The position numbers were made by a program, and so were the translations under genes. A DNA stretch of 64,000 nucleotides, taken from assembly GCF_037338445.1 (NCBI RefSeq), contig NZ_CP147838.1, positions 496,001-560,000 of the forward strand, given 5' to 3'. Under the pieces are notes generated by a model. The model saw only the letters and a list, made by a program, of their open reading frames with translations, made no database searches and was not told where the DNA came from. Shown here one piece after another: positions 52,164 through 60,865 of the stretch (the stretch's first letter is position 1; each line of letters begins with the position of its first letter). The stretch comes from Salinibaculum sp. SYNS191. Its GTDB lineage: Archaea > Halobacteriota > Halobacteria > Halobacteriales > Haloarculaceae.

Positions 52164-52973
52164 ATGACCGCGCTAGACGAGCTGTTCGACGACGTCGTTG
52201 CCGACGTCGATGCCGTGTTGTTGTTCTCTCCGAGCGCGTCGGCGCTGGAGCGGTTCGAGGGCGGCGACGTGCCCGTGGTGGTCGTCGCGCCGGAGAACAC
52301 CGTCGACGCGGAGCGGTTCGTCGAGTTGCCCCTGGAGTTTACGGACCTCACCGGGCGCATCAGATTCGGCCTGGAGGGGGCGCTGAACCAGGGGCTGCTC
52401 AACGAGGACGAAACCGTCGTCTGCGTGACCGAGGCGTTCGGCGACGAGGTGGACAGCATCATCAGGGTCAAGGCAGACCAGTTCAGCCGAACGGGCGTCT
52501 ACGACCTCTTCGTCAACTCCCGGGCGGAACCGGCTGTCGTGCGGGACGTCTTCGAGGTGTGTATCGAACTGGGGAAGAAAGGCCAGAAGGGCAAGCAGGT
52601 CGGCGCGCTGTTCGTCGTCGGCGACGCCGGCAAGGTGATGAACAAGTCCCGGCCGCTGTCGTACAACCCCTTCGAGAAGTCCCACGTCCACGTCGGCGAT
52701 CCCATCGTGAACGTGATGCTCAAGGAGTTCTCGCGGCTCGACGGTGCCTTCGTCATCTCGGACTCGGGGAAAATCGTCTCCGCCTATCGCTATCTCGAAC
52801 CGTCCGCCGAGGGCGTCGACATCCCGAAGGGGCTCGGGGCGCGCCACATGGCCGCGGGCGCAATCACGCGGGACACGAACGCCGTGGCAATCGTGCTCTC
52901 GGAGTCCGACGGGATGGTGCGGGCGTTCAAGGGTGGTGAACTGGTGCTGGAACTCGACCCGGAGGAGTACTGA
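52164..52973 (+). CDS. dacZ: Diadenylate cyclase DacZ
   Basis: The 269-residue archaeal diadenylate cyclase condenses two ATP to c-di-AMP. The C-terminal DAC (DisA_N) domain shows the Asp-Gly-Ala motif (FSRLDGAFVISD, residues 193-195) and the Arg-His motif (GARHMAAGAITR, Arg227-His228), both required for catalysis. The N-terminal half is a pyruvate-kinase-C-like domain. c-di-AMP controls osmotic balance, and dacZ is essential in Haloferax. Its TGA overlaps the ATG of the mechanosensitive channel gene by one base. Confidence 0.94.
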   Translation: MTALDELFDDVVADVDAVLLFSPSASALERFEGGDVPVVVVAPENTVDAERFVELPLEFTDLTGRIRFGLEGALNQGLLNEDETVVCVTEAFGDEVDSIIRVKADQFSRTGVYDLFVNSRAEPAVVRDVFEVCIELGKKGQKGKQVGALFVVGDAGKVMNKSRPLSYNPFEKSHVHVGDPIVNVMLKEFSRLDGAFVISDSGKIVSAYRYLEPSAEGVDIPKGLGARHMAAGAITRDTNAVAIVLSESDGMVRAFKGGELVLELDPEEY

Positions 52974-53761
52974 TGCAGTTCGACTGGGCAGAGCTCGTCC
53001 GGCAGGTGTTCTCCCGGGAGAGCGCCTTCATCGTCTCCATCCTGGTGCTCGTCCTCGGCATCGTGGTGGCGTACTGGGTCTGGCGGGGTGTCAGAGGGCT
53101 GTTGCGCGGTGCCGACGTCGACGATTCCGTCGAGGGGACGCCGTTCGAGCGCACGGCACAGAGCCTCGGAACCTCGACGGTGAACATCCTGGCGGTGCTC
53201 ACCGGGCTCTTCGTGTACGTCGCAGCGGTCATCATCGCGCTCAACATCGCACAGCTTCTGGACGGCCGCCTGTTCTGGTCGCGACTCACCGGCTACCTCC
53301 CCCGGCTGTTCATCGCGGCGATCGCGATCGTCCTCGGGCTGGTCGCCGGCGACAAGGCCGCGCTGCTGGTCAGCGACCGGCTGCGCAGCATCAAGTTGCC
53401 CGAGGCCGAACTCATCCCCGAAATCGTCAAGTACAGCATCTTCTACATCGCGGCACTGCTGGCGCTCGCACAGATCGGCGTCGCCACGAGCGCGTTGCTC
53501 ATCCTGCTGGCCGCCTACGCCTTCGGGCTGGTCTTCCTCTCCGGACTGGCGTTCAAGGACCTGCTCGCGGCCAGCGCGGCCGGCATCTACCTGCTGCTGG
53601 TCGAACCGTACGCCATCGGGGACGAGGTCGAGATAGACGAAAAGCGCGGCATCGTCCAGGAGGTAGACATGTTCGTCACCCACATCGAGGCCGACGGCGA
53701 GGAGTACGTCATCCCGAATCAGCGCGTGCTGAAGTCACCCATCGTCCGCATCCGGGACTGA
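52973..53761 (+). CDS. MscS-family mechanosensitive channel
   Basis: The 262-residue protein has about four membrane helices (roughly 13-33, 61-85, 100-122 and 147-175) and then the MscS core: FKDLLAASAAGIYLLLVEPY, AIGDEVEIDEKRGIVQEVDM and EYVIPNQRVLKSPIVRIRD. The large cytoplasmic cage domain is mostly absent, so it is a short MscS. Such channels release solutes on osmotic downshift. The one-base overlap with dacZ indicates a co-translated pair. Confidence 0.9.
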   Translation: MQFDWAELVRQVFSRESAFIVSILVLVLGIVVAYWVWRGVRGLLRGADVDDSVEGTPFERTAQSLGTSTVNILAVLTGLFVYVAAVIIALNIAQLLDGRLFWSRLTGYLPRLFIAAIAIVLGLVAGDKAALLVSDRLRSIKLPEAELIPEIVKYSIFYIAALLALAQIGVATSALLILLAAYAFGLVFLSGLAFKDLLAASAAGIYLLLVEPYAIGDEVEIDEKRGIVQEVDMFVTHIEADGEEYVIPNQRVLKSPIVRIRD

Positions 53762-53803
53762 GTGCGCGCAATAGCTGTTGGAAATGGATAACGTGCATTT
53801 ACT

Positions 53804-53989
53804 TTACGTACGTAAGCTATGCAAATAGCTAGACGGCTATATAACTTCGACAGTTCGCATTATATACTTACGGTCTGTGACGGGCGTCAGAGACACAGCG
53901 GCGGTACAGCCGCTGAGGGCGCAGTATTGGGAGAACCATGTTAACGGGGCTCAGAGTACTACTATAACCCTCCAGTTGTTAGGTGGAGG
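53804..53989 (+). promoter_or_regulatory. AT-rich promoter and structured leader of the UPF0058 gene
   Basis: TTACGTACGTAA (53804-53815) is a 12-base palindrome. TATA-like elements follow at about 53838-53844 and 53861-53867. A seven-base-pair hairpin CAGCGGC/GCCGCTG lies at 53896-53915. Just before the start, CCTCCA (53969-53974) can pair with TGGAGG (53984-53989), which contains the ribosome-binding site GGAGG, so translation could be switched by this stem. The leader is about 100 bases, unlike the leaderless neighbours. Confidence 0.6.
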
Positions 53990-53994
53990 TGACC

Positions 53995-54231
53995 ATGAAG
54001 AAGCAGGAGCTCATTCACCTTCACGGCCTGCTTGCACAGGTACAGAACCACTACGAGGAAGAAACTGGCAACACCGTCGAGCACGACGAGTACGCGAAAC
54101 TCGGCGTCCAGCCGACATCGATTCACAAATCGAAGACAGACCACAAGGCTGCCGTGTTTGCTATCGCGAACGGTATCACTTCCGAGATGACCAGCGAGGA
54201 AACCGAACGCGTCTCTGCTGCCGCCGACTGA
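53995..54231 (+). CDS. UPF0058 family protein
   Basis: The 78-residue helical protein MKKQELIHLHGLLAQVQNHY has KLGVQPTSIHKSKTDHKAAV and FAIANGITSEMTSEETERVS, matching archaeal UPF0058. A strong Shine-Dalgarno sequence GGAGGTGA sits six bases before the ATG, unusual here, which fixes the start. The family is often highly expressed and regulated, with no known biochemistry. Confidence 0.9.
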   Translation: MKKQELIHLHGLLAQVQNHYEEETGNTVEHDEYAKLGVQPTSIHKSKTDHKAAVFAIANGITSEMTSEETERVSAAAD

Positions 54232-54387
54232 CGACTTTCTCGCGGCTCACATCGGGCCTCGCAGACCACACTGCCCTGGAGTGGTAACTCCGAGAGAACT
54301 ACTGACGTTCCTCCCCGGAAAGCGGCTCGGGTCCCCCACCCGGAAGACGCGACGGACTGCTGAACTGACGTCGAGACAGGTCCCAGC

Positions 54388-54879
54388 TTACTCGTCGATA
54401 AGGTCCTCGAACTCTGGCAGGACCTCGTCCTCGTCACTGGACTCCGGTGTGGGCGCGCGCTCGTCGTCGTCTGCCGGCGCGTCGTCGTCCGCGCCCCCCT
54501 CGTCGGTGTCCTCCTCCACGTCCTCCTCGTCGTCTTCGTCCTCCTCGATGACCTCGATTTCCAGGACGTCGAGCGGGATGTTCTCCAGCCGCTGCCCGAT
54601 CTCCTTGCGGGCGATGCGGGCGGCGTGTTCCTCGCGCTCGACGTTGAACACGGTCATCTCCAGTTCGAGCGCCACGAGGCTCTCGTCGGCGGCGATGAAG
54701 GCCGGTTCCAGTTCCTCGCCACAGTGCGGGCAGGACCGTTCCCCCATGTTGATTTCGACGTAGTTGAGGTCGGGGTTGAGCATCTCACCGGTCTTCGAGA
54801 TGGCGATGCGAACCGCCTCGTCGGGTGTCTCGACGTCGTATACTGGGACCGCAGCCTCGACGACAACTCTGCAGTTCAT
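54388..54879 (-). CDS. DUF555/UPF0212 family protein
   Basis: The 163-residue protein starts MNCRVVVEAAVPVYDVETPD and has INMGERSCPHCGEELEPAFI with a CPHC zinc motif. It continues ALVALELEMTVFNVEREEHA and ARIARKEIGQRLENIPLDVL, the UPF0212 pattern found across archaea. The C-terminal 50 residues are a long acidic tail. Function is unknown. Confidence 0.88.
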   Translation of the reverse strand: MNCRVVVEAAVPVYDVETPDEAVRIAISKTGEMLNPDLNYVEINMGERSCPHCGEELEPAFIAADESLVALELEMTVFNVEREEHAARIARKEIGQRLENIPLDVLEIEVIEEDEDDEEDVEEDTDEGGADDDAPADDDERAPTPESSDEDEVLPEFEDLIDE

Positions 54880-54968
54880 ATCCAGTCATTGTCTAGGCAT
54901 CACTATCAAGGTTGGCCCGCCGGGCCGACTCGAAACGTCGAAGTCAGAACCCCACCTGCCTAGACGTG

Positions 54969-55865
54969 ATGGAACGGGGCTCAATTCCGGTCTCGTCGCT
55001 GGCGGGTGGCGTCGACCTCCAGGCGACACTGGAGAGCGGACAATCCTACCTCTGGTGGCGGGAGGACGGTAACGACTACGGCGCGGGGACACACGGCGAC
55101 GACGGCTGGTACCTGACGACGACCCGTGCGACGGGCGAGCCGGCGGTCGTCCGCGTCCGCCAGGCCGACGGCCGCCTCGAATGGGAATCGACCGTCGACG
55201 CCGACCCGGTGCTCCGGGAGCGCCTGGGGCTCGCCGACGACCTGCCGGCAATCCGCGCGAGCGCACCCGACGACGACCTCGTACAGGACGCCTACGACGA
55301 GTACTGGGGGATGCGTATCGTCCGGGACCCGGCCTTCCCGACCACCGTCGCGTTCATCTGCTCGGCGCAGATGCGCGTCTCGCGGATTCACGGCATGCAA
55401 CAGTCCCTCCGGGAGGCGTTTGGCACCCCCGTCGACTTCGACGGCGAGACCTACCACGCGTTCCCGACGCCCGACCAGCTCGCCGCCGCGACCGAGGAGC
55501 AACTCCGCGACCTGAAGCTGGGCTACCGTGCGCCCTACGTCGAGCGAACCGCGGAGATGGTCGCCAGCGGTGAGGCCGACCCCGACGACGCGCGGGGCCT
55601 GCCCTACGAGGACGCACGCGAGTACCTGACCAGATTCGTCGGGGTCGGCGAGAAAGTCGCCGACTGCGTGTCGCTGTTTTCCCTCGGCTATCTGGAGGCC
55701 GTCCCGCTGGACACCTGGATCCGCACGACCATCGAGGAGTACTATTCGGACTGCGACCGCGGCACCTACGCCGAGACGTCCCGCGCGATACGGGACCGAC
55801 TCGGGGGCGAGTACGCCGGCTACACGCAGACGTACATCTTCCATCACAGACGAACGAATAGCTGA
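54969..55865 (+). CDS. HhH-GPD DNA glycosylase (8-oxoguanine/3-methyladenine type)
   Basis: The 298-residue protein has an N-terminal beta domain (GGVDLQATLESGQSYLWWRE, the OGG1-like start). The helix-hairpin-helix-GPD core FVGVGEKVADCVSLFSLGYL carries a catalytic Lys, and AVPLDTWIR carries the essential Asp. It would excise oxidised or alkylated bases by base-excision repair. The ATG at 54969 was chosen over in-frame codons further upstream. Its end is intact at YTQTYIFHHRRTNS. Confidence 0.87.
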   Translation: MERGSIPVSSLAGGVDLQATLESGQSYLWWREDGNDYGAGTHGDDGWYLTTTRATGEPAVVRVRQADGRLEWESTVDADPVLRERLGLADDLPAIRASAPDDDLVQDAYDEYWGMRIVRDPAFPTTVAFICSAQMRVSRIHGMQQSLREAFGTPVDFDGETYHAFPTPDQLAAATEEQLRDLKLGYRAPYVERTAEMVASGEADPDDARGLPYEDAREYLTRFVGVGEKVADCVSLFSLGYLEAVPLDTWIRTTIEEYYSDCDRGTYAETSRAIRDRLGGEYAGYTQTYIFHHRRTNS

Positions 55866-56394
55866 ATCGCCACTGAAGGGCGCTGCTGTCGCGGGAGTGC
55901 GACGGTGACAGGGATACCCCGGGAGACTGGTGGGTGAGGACTTGCTGGCCGTGGTCGTACCCTCCCTCACCGAGCGTCGACCTAGACGAGTTGCGGACCC
56001 ACGAGCGCCAGTCTCTAGTCGACCCGTGGCGAAGCCGCCTAGACTTCGCTTTCGAGTCCGAGCGGCAGTCCTCGATTCCACGGACGGACCCCATCGGCGA
56101 GGGCGACAAAGCGCTCCGGGAGGTGGCAGCTAACGACCAGGCGAGGGGCCTGACCGAGGGTGGTGTATTCTGGCCAAACGAGAGACAAAGGGGAGAGGGA
56201 AGTCAGCCCACCGCACTGGAGAGTGCGCAGTAGCAGTTGATAACCGTGATGGTGGCAGCGAGTCGGCGCCGAGACCCAGGGGCGGCCCCGAATCGTTCTC
56301 GGGTGCAGTCGTGACGGACGTCAATGGCTCGCGGGCCACCACCAGCGTGTCAGCCGACGGTAGCTGAGCGAGGCGGGGACGCTCGCGTCTCGAA
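55866..56394. other. Gene-poor region, possible degraded coding remnant
   Basis: These 529 bases contain a plus-strand frame at 55934-56233 (SVDLDELRTHERQSLVDPWR) that looks protein-like in part but has no recognisable domain, promoter or complete start context. I regard it as a possible relic. No repeat or RNA family was recognised. It marks the left edge of the accessory stretch. Confidence 0.35.
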
Positions 56395-56793
56395 TTACTC
56401 TTCTTCGGACAGGACCAGCGCTTTCCCGTCACTGAATCCGCCCACTGTGGAATCAGCGAACCGCTTGTGGACGCGCTGCACGGCTTCGAGAGTTCGGTTC
56501 GAAAGCCTCTCGTCGACAGCTGTAGACTCTCTGAGACTCTCCTCGATTTCCCGCCACTTGCTCTCAGTGGTTCGGTATATTTCGACCCCCTCGGTTGTCA
56601 CGACTAATTCGTGATCTTCGAGGCCACTGCGGGCGAGTCTCTCGACATCGCGACGAACCCAGTCCATCTCTCGGTCGAGAACGCTCAGCGCCCGATGAAT
56701 CTCGTCTGTGGGCGCCAGCGCTTCGCTGGCGTAGATGATGGACTCTTCGTCAAACGGGTGGTCACGCTCATCCCCAGCACGTTCAGACGACAT
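56395..56793 (-). CDS. Hypothetical protein with winged-helix-like segment
   Basis: The 132-residue product starts MSSERAGDERDHPFDEESII and contains VLDREMDWVRRDVERLARSG and LEDHELVVTTEGVEIYRTTE, a helix then strand pair resembling a wing, and a late helix TLEAVQRVHKRFADSTVGGF. I do not recognise the family. The residue composition is acidic but less extreme than the core genes. It may be an accessory regulator. Confidence 0.5.
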   Translation of the reverse strand: MSSERAGDERDHPFDEESIIYASEALAPTDEIHRALSVLDREMDWVRRDVERLARSGLEDHELVVTTEGVEIYRTTESKWREIEESLRESTAVDERLSNRTLEAVQRVHKRFADSTVGGFSDGKALVLSEEE

Positions 56794-57201
56794 ACTCCAG
56801 CCCAGAATCCGCAGATACATAAATATGATATCTGGATTGTAAAATCAGCTAATAGGACGGGTCTGTGCGAAGCCTGCGGTATGAATGCCAGTTACCCACG
56901 ACCAGTGACTTTGTACGTACACGGAGAGTTTGTCGTGGTGAATATCCAACCTCTTCGGCCGACGTGACGCTACCCTACTGGGCGGCGGGCTGTCGGGCTT
57001 CTCGATTCTCTTGTGCTCGGCACTCGGTGCGTCGTTCACGAGAAGCAACAGGCCTGTGCAAGAGACAGGGAGCATACCGAATACACGACGGCCCCGGCTT
57101 CTCGTCGTTGAGCGACCAAGTGTGTGTTGCGCGTGCCGACGCCTCCACGAGCTTCAGAGAGGCAATCCCTGTTTTAGTAGAAGCACTGCTGTATTTGCAG
57201 T
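56794..57201. other. Intergenic region within the accessory stretch
   Basis: These 408 bases have no convincing gene. A TATA-like AAATATGATAT near 56821-56831 could serve either side. A plus-strand frame ending at 56967 (GMNASYPRPVTLYVHGEFVV) shows a short ordered stretch but no start context or family. The 3' part probably holds the promoter of the DUF2391 gene at 57202. Confidence 0.35.
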
Positions 57202-57786
57202 ATGAGCCGCAGTTCGCGGGGCTCCCCACCCGCAAGAGCGTCCGACGAGGAGTTCGACGTCGAAGACGTCTACGACGAACTGGAGGAACTCGAAGAGATC
57301 GTCGATTCCCCAGAGGAGTTAGAACAGGTACGCGAAACGATGCGAGTCCTCCGGCGCACCCGTCCGTCTCGTCTCCTCGGGCGACTCAATGATTCGTTCG
57401 ATTCACGTGACGTCGGCGAAGCCATCATCGGAAGCTTCCTGTTCGGGATACCAATGGTCGTCGAGGACGGAACGCTCGACATCGGTCGGTTCATCGCGGG
57501 AAACGCACTGTACTTCTCCGCAACACTCCTGTTCGGGTTTGTCCTGGTCTACGAAATCCTGCACGCAGTCGAATTCGAGAAAGTCGAAGAAGATCTCGTG
57601 TTGGGCGTGGTTCCCCTCCGACTGATAGGCATCCCGGTGATCGCTGGCGTAATGGCTATCGTGTTGATGACGATCTGGGGACGGGTCGAGTGGACCACAC
57701 CGTTGACTGCCGCGGGGCAGGTCACAGTGACGGCTATCGTGATGGCTGTCGGTGCCTCTCTCGGTGACGTCCTGCCGGGAACGTGA
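57202..57786 (+). CDS. DUF2391-like integral membrane protein
   Basis: The 194-residue protein has an acidic coiled N-terminal third (YDELEELEEIVDSPEELEQV), then four or so membrane helices (EAIIGSFLFGIPMVVED, ALYFSATLLFGFVLVYEIL, LRLIGIPVIAGVMAIVLM, TAAGQVTVTAIVMAVGASLG). The HAVEF motif after the second helix and overall plan fit DUF2391/TIGR02587-type membrane proteins, with moderate certainty. Function is unknown. Confidence 0.7.
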   Translation: MSRSSRGSPPARASDEEFDVEDVYDELEELEEIVDSPEELEQVRETMRVLRRTRPSRLLGRLNDSFDSRDVGEAIIGSFLFGIPMVVEDGTLDIGRFIAGNALYFSATLLFGFVLVYEILHAVEFEKVEEDLVLGVVPLRLIGIPVIAGVMAIVLMTIWGRVEWTTPLTAAGQVTVTAIVMAVGASLGDVLPGT

Positions 57787-57863
57787 ACGAATCCGGCGTC
57801 GACGAGAAATCAGGCGGACCGAGGTAACACGCAGAGTTACAGCCCCTCCACAATTTATCAATT

Positions 57864-57898
57864 TTTGGTACCGAATGGAGAGGTATATGTACCAAAAG
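57864..57898. promoter_or_regulatory. Inverted repeat upstream of the SnoaL-like gene
   Basis: TTTTGGTAC (57864-57872) and GTACCAAAA (57890-57898) are perfect complements separated by 17 bases, the same spacer length as the operator at 4914-4958. The surrounding DNA is AT-rich, with a TATA-like GATATAAC near 57934. It is about 120 bases before the ATG at 58021. Confidence 0.5.
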
Positions 57899-58020
57899 TG
57901 TGCTAATTATTCGTACTTTTAACCAGATACTCGATATAACTTGCGTTCTCTCTCACGGGATGGGAAGTTCAGCTGGGAATTTTGTTAATTGTTAACATAC
58001 ACTGAAACGGAGGCCGAACG

Positions 58021-58485
58021 ATGTCGAAATCTGATAACAAAGAGCTTCAACAGCGATTCGTAGACGAATGCTGGAACGAGGGCAACACCGACCTGATCGA
58101 CGAGCTGTACAGCGAGAACTACGTCGGCCACTGGTACCTTCTCGGTGGCGGCGACGCCGACCGTGAAGCATTGAAGGCATTCATTCAGGACGTCAGAACA
58201 GGATTTCCCGACTTCGAGATGACAGTCGAGTTCATGATTGCCGAAGACGACATGGTCTCCATGGGATTCACCGCCGATGGGACTCACGAAGGTGAATTCA
58301 TGGGGATTCCACCCTCGGAGACCGAATCTGGAACTGCTGGGGCGACCCCGGGGCATCTTACGCACCGGTTCGAGGACGGGAAGATCGTCGAGAGTTGGTC
58401 GACCTGGGACGCACTCGGATTGCTCCTGGGACTCGGCGTGATCCCCGAGGATCTCAGCGCCGCTCTCCCTGCGGCAGACGACTGA
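58021..58485 (+). CDS. SnoaL-like ester cyclase-family protein
   Basis: The 154-residue cone-shaped alpha+beta barrel protein begins MSKSDNKELQQRFVDECWNE with NTDLIDELYSENYVGHW, the SnoaL polyketide-cyclase-like signature. DVRTGFPDFEMTVEFMIAED and a late HLTHRFEDGKIVESWSTWDA complete it. In archaea such proteins are usually of unknown substrate. A GGAGG seven bases before the ATG and a long leader fit regulated translation. Confidence 0.85.
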   Translation: MSKSDNKELQQRFVDECWNEGNTDLIDELYSENYVGHWYLLGGGDADREALKAFIQDVRTGFPDFEMTVEFMIAEDDMVSMGFTADGTHEGEFMGIPPSETESGTAGATPGHLTHRFEDGKIVESWSTWDALGLLLGLGVIPEDLSAALPAADD

Positions 58486-58723
58486 TTCAGGTCCAGGTCA
58501 CGCCCGTTCACGGCGAAACAGGCTGGTGAACATATCCGCGGCAGCCAGCACACAGGGCTTCCGAGTGGTGAGTAGCCTGGATAGGACACCGCTGCCATGC
58601 GGTTCGTCTCGTGCAGCGTGTCGTCGAACCCGCTTCGTACTGTTCGAAGTGAGAGGGACAGAGCGCTCACCTTGCGAACACTCGTTCGAAATGTATATTG
58701 GGAAACAGTTAGTGCATCGACGT

Positions 58724-59176
58724 ATGAAGCGTCGCTCGGTCCTCGCTGCCTCCGCTTGCGCTCTCCTGCCGTTATCTGGGTGCGTCGCTGAACCCGGAAC
58801 GAATGGAGGATTGCTAGAAATACTGGAAGCCCAGAAGCCGTCTGGGGCAACAGTTACGCCAGCAACCGACGAGCGGATTCGTTCTGTCGAACCGATCCAG
58901 ACCGCACTCAATCGGGCAAGTGCAAATGGAACTGCCGACCTACGGTTGGACCAATCCGAGTTTGAGGCCACTGCAGATGCGCTTACCCCGTTGCCGTGGT
59001 ACGAACGGGAAGATAACTCCCCCTCGGGTATCTATCTTCGTCACGAAGACGAGATTTTCGTTGCCTCGCTCTGGCCGTATTGCACCGACTCAGTCCTTGG
59101 AAGTGCAGAGAGCGAGCGCGGCGTCTACGGTCGTGGTGGTTGTCTGGACCGTGAGGAGCGCCCAGGGAATCCATGA
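58724..59176 (+). CDS. Tat-exported lipoprotein, hypothetical
   Basis: The 150-residue product MKRRSVLAASACALLPLSGC has twin Arg and a lipobox LSGC, so a haloarchaeal Tat lipoprotein is likely, with the mature part beginning at Cys20. A TATA-like TATATT 27 bases before the ATG at 58724 supports a leaderless start over ATGs further upstream. The mature domain (ALTPLPWYEREDNSPSGIYL) is not recognised. The DNA here is visibly less GC-rich. Confidence 0.7.
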   Translation: MKRRSVLAASACALLPLSGCVAEPGTNGGLLEILEAQKPSGATVTPATDERIRSVEPIQTALNRASANGTADLRLDQSEFEATADALTPLPWYEREDNSPSGIYLRHEDEIFVASLWPYCTDSVLGSAESERGVYGRGGCLDREERPGNP

Positions 59177-59248
59177 GCGATTCGCACGCCCACTCTCCCC
59201 GGCCACGGCACTCAGCCGGACAGACCGACCGGTATCCGGAGTGAGAGT

Positions 59249-59743
59249 ATGTTACCAGGTGTCTCGAAGAGTCGCCTGGGACTCCTGTTGCTCGTCGTGG
59301 GCGCACTTCTGTTCGCTGGTGGAGGCACGGCCGCGTATAGCGTTAGTGCTGATATCGACACACATCAGTATACTATCACTGAACTCAGTGAGGAGGAAGC
59401 GACGGCGTACCACCAGCAATTCCAGTTCAAATTCGAGACGCTCTCACCGACGAGCCAGCGTATCTTCGAACGCGCCGTCGAAGAGGGTACGTACACAGCT
59501 CGACAGGAGTCAGCGCAGTTCCACTACGCCGGAGATACCGACTCTGTGAACGTCATCGAGTATCACGAGCGCTGGTACCTACTCGAAGCCACTCGGGGAG
59601 GTGGGTTCATGGCTGGCGCACCACTGTACCTATGGGTTCCACTGGCCACGCTCGGTGTAGTTCTCTTTGTGCTTGGCTTCTGGCTCTCTCCCTACTCCCG
59701 GCGACTTCGTCGATTCTTTTTCCCGGGCACGTACAACCGGTAA
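59249..59743 (+). CDS. Two-span membrane protein, hypothetical
   Basis: The 164-residue product has a first hydrophobic span SRLGLLLLVVGALLFAGGGT (about 8-28), a central outside-type domain of about 90 residues with ITELSEEEATAYHQQFQFKF and HERWYLLEATRGG, and a second span PLATLGVVLFVLGFWLSPYS followed by RRLRRFFFPG. This plan is seen in small haloarchaeal membrane proteins of unknown role. Codon and base use differ from neighbouring housekeeping genes. Confidence 0.65.
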   Translation: MLPGVSKSRLGLLLLVVGALLFAGGGTAAYSVSADIDTHQYTITELSEEEATAYHQQFQFKFETLSPTSQRIFERAVEEGTYTARQESAQFHYAGDTDSVNVIEYHERWYLLEATRGGGFMAGAPLYLWVPLATLGVVLFVLGFWLSPYSRRLRRFFFPGTYNR

Positions 59744-60083
59744 GCAGGCTTCCCAGAACACGTTGCGCAAGCCCTCGGCGGTGGCAGTTCGTGTGCTGGT
59801 ACCGTCCCCGTGCTCTGGGCGGTTACCTATTCGGAGTCCGATTCCAGTACCTCTCCGCGACCAGAGTGGCTCGGTCGGCGTCGCTCTACTGGCAGTCTAT
59901 TTCCTGGCCTGCCCACGCTCCGATGGCACCACCGGGAGGACCAGCAGCGAGACACTCCCCTCGCGGACAGGGCCATCCACGATTGAACGAGGAAGCCAGA
60001 CGCGAGAGCCACAGCTAATCAGCTGTCCAGTATACGTGACAATGTGGATAACTTAATAGCTATAGGAACACAACACTGTGGGT
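59744..60083. other. Intergenic region, no gene seen
   Basis: These 340 bases contain only frames that are overlapping shadows or lack start context. The 3' end carries the AT-rich stretch ATAACTTAATAGC (about 60048-60060), a probable promoter for the small membrane gene at 60084. Confidence 0.45.
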
Positions 60084-60287
60084 ATGCCAGACACAGCCAC
60101 CCTCCAGTTGACGCTCCACAAGTGTACGGCTATTCTCGTGACAGCGATGGGTGTCGCGGCGGGCAGCCTGGCACCGCCGAGAACCCTCGTGCCGTGGGCA
60201 CTCGCCCTCGGCGGCGTCGTCTACTTCATGTGGGCCGAGGGGTTCCTTCCCGAGGAGTGGGGGTCACCGGGTCACACCGAGCGGTGA
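60084..60287 (+). CDS. 67-residue membrane protein
   Basis: The product MPDTATLQLTLHKCTAILVT has two hydrophobic stretches (TAILVTAMGVAAGSLAP and LVPWALALGGVVYFMWAEGF) and a charged C-terminus. It probably spans the membrane twice as a hairpin. The ATG at 60084 is about 27-30 bases after an AT-rich promoter-like stretch. No family is recognised. Confidence 0.55.
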   Translation: MPDTATLQLTLHKCTAILVTAMGVAAGSLAPPRTLVPWALALGGVVYFMWAEGFLPEEWGSPGHTER

Positions 60288-60504
60288 GCGGCCGCCGAGT
60301 CCGCGAGAGAGGACGCGTCGGGAGTGCCACGAGCGACCGAGTACGCAGAGGTAACTTGAGTAGTCCGGGAGTACCCGCGTTCGGAGCGGCCGGGCAGACA
60401 TCGAAATAAGGCAGTCTTTCCCGGAGCGGGAAATCCGGGCCGCAGGGTTACCGCCGTATAACGAAATAGCAGCCACACGTCTCCCGTCTTGGAGGTCTGA
60501 ACTG

Positions 60505-60669
60505 ATGGCAAAAGAGATCGCCTGTCGAGATGCGGGATACGACTGTGACTTCATGGTTCGCTCCGAGGACGAGTCACAGCTCATCAAGTTCGTACAGGAA
60601 CACGCACAGGAGACGCACGACACCCAGATGTCCGCGGACGACATCCGCGGTGCCTGGAAAACGGTGTAG
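60505..60669 (+). CDS. DUF1059 family protein (54 residues)
   Basis: The product starts MAKEIACRDAGYDCDFMVRS and continues EDESQLIKFVQEHAQETHDT, matching DUF1059. This compact family has conserved Cys (CRDAGYDC) and the invariant CDF pattern. A Shine-Dalgarno-like GGAGGT nine bases before the ATG marks the start. Function is unknown, and the family occurs in bacteria and archaea. Confidence 0.88.
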   Translation: MAKEIACRDAGYDCDFMVRSEDESQLIKFVQEHAQETHDTQMSADDIRGAWKTV

Positions 60670-60865
60670 AGGCCGGCATCGAACACGACGAGGTCGTCGC
60701 CCGCGAAGCGTCGCGACACCACGTCCGAACTCGGAACGAGATGCCGCTGTGGCGCGCCGGTGGGCAACTGACCGGCCCGTTACACAGCGGCGTCTGCGAA
60801 AGTCCGCGAGAGTTCGTCGATTGTCGTACAGGGGTTTAAGTTCTGTCGTACCCACGTAGTCACTG

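Noticed and set aside
55934..56233. 99-residue plus-strand frame
   Set aside because: Partly protein-like but no promoter or recognised family; kept only as a possible relic.
56865..57392. 175-residue plus-strand frame crossing the DUF2391 gene start
   Set aside because: Overlaps the better-supported DUF2391 gene in another frame and has no ordered domains.
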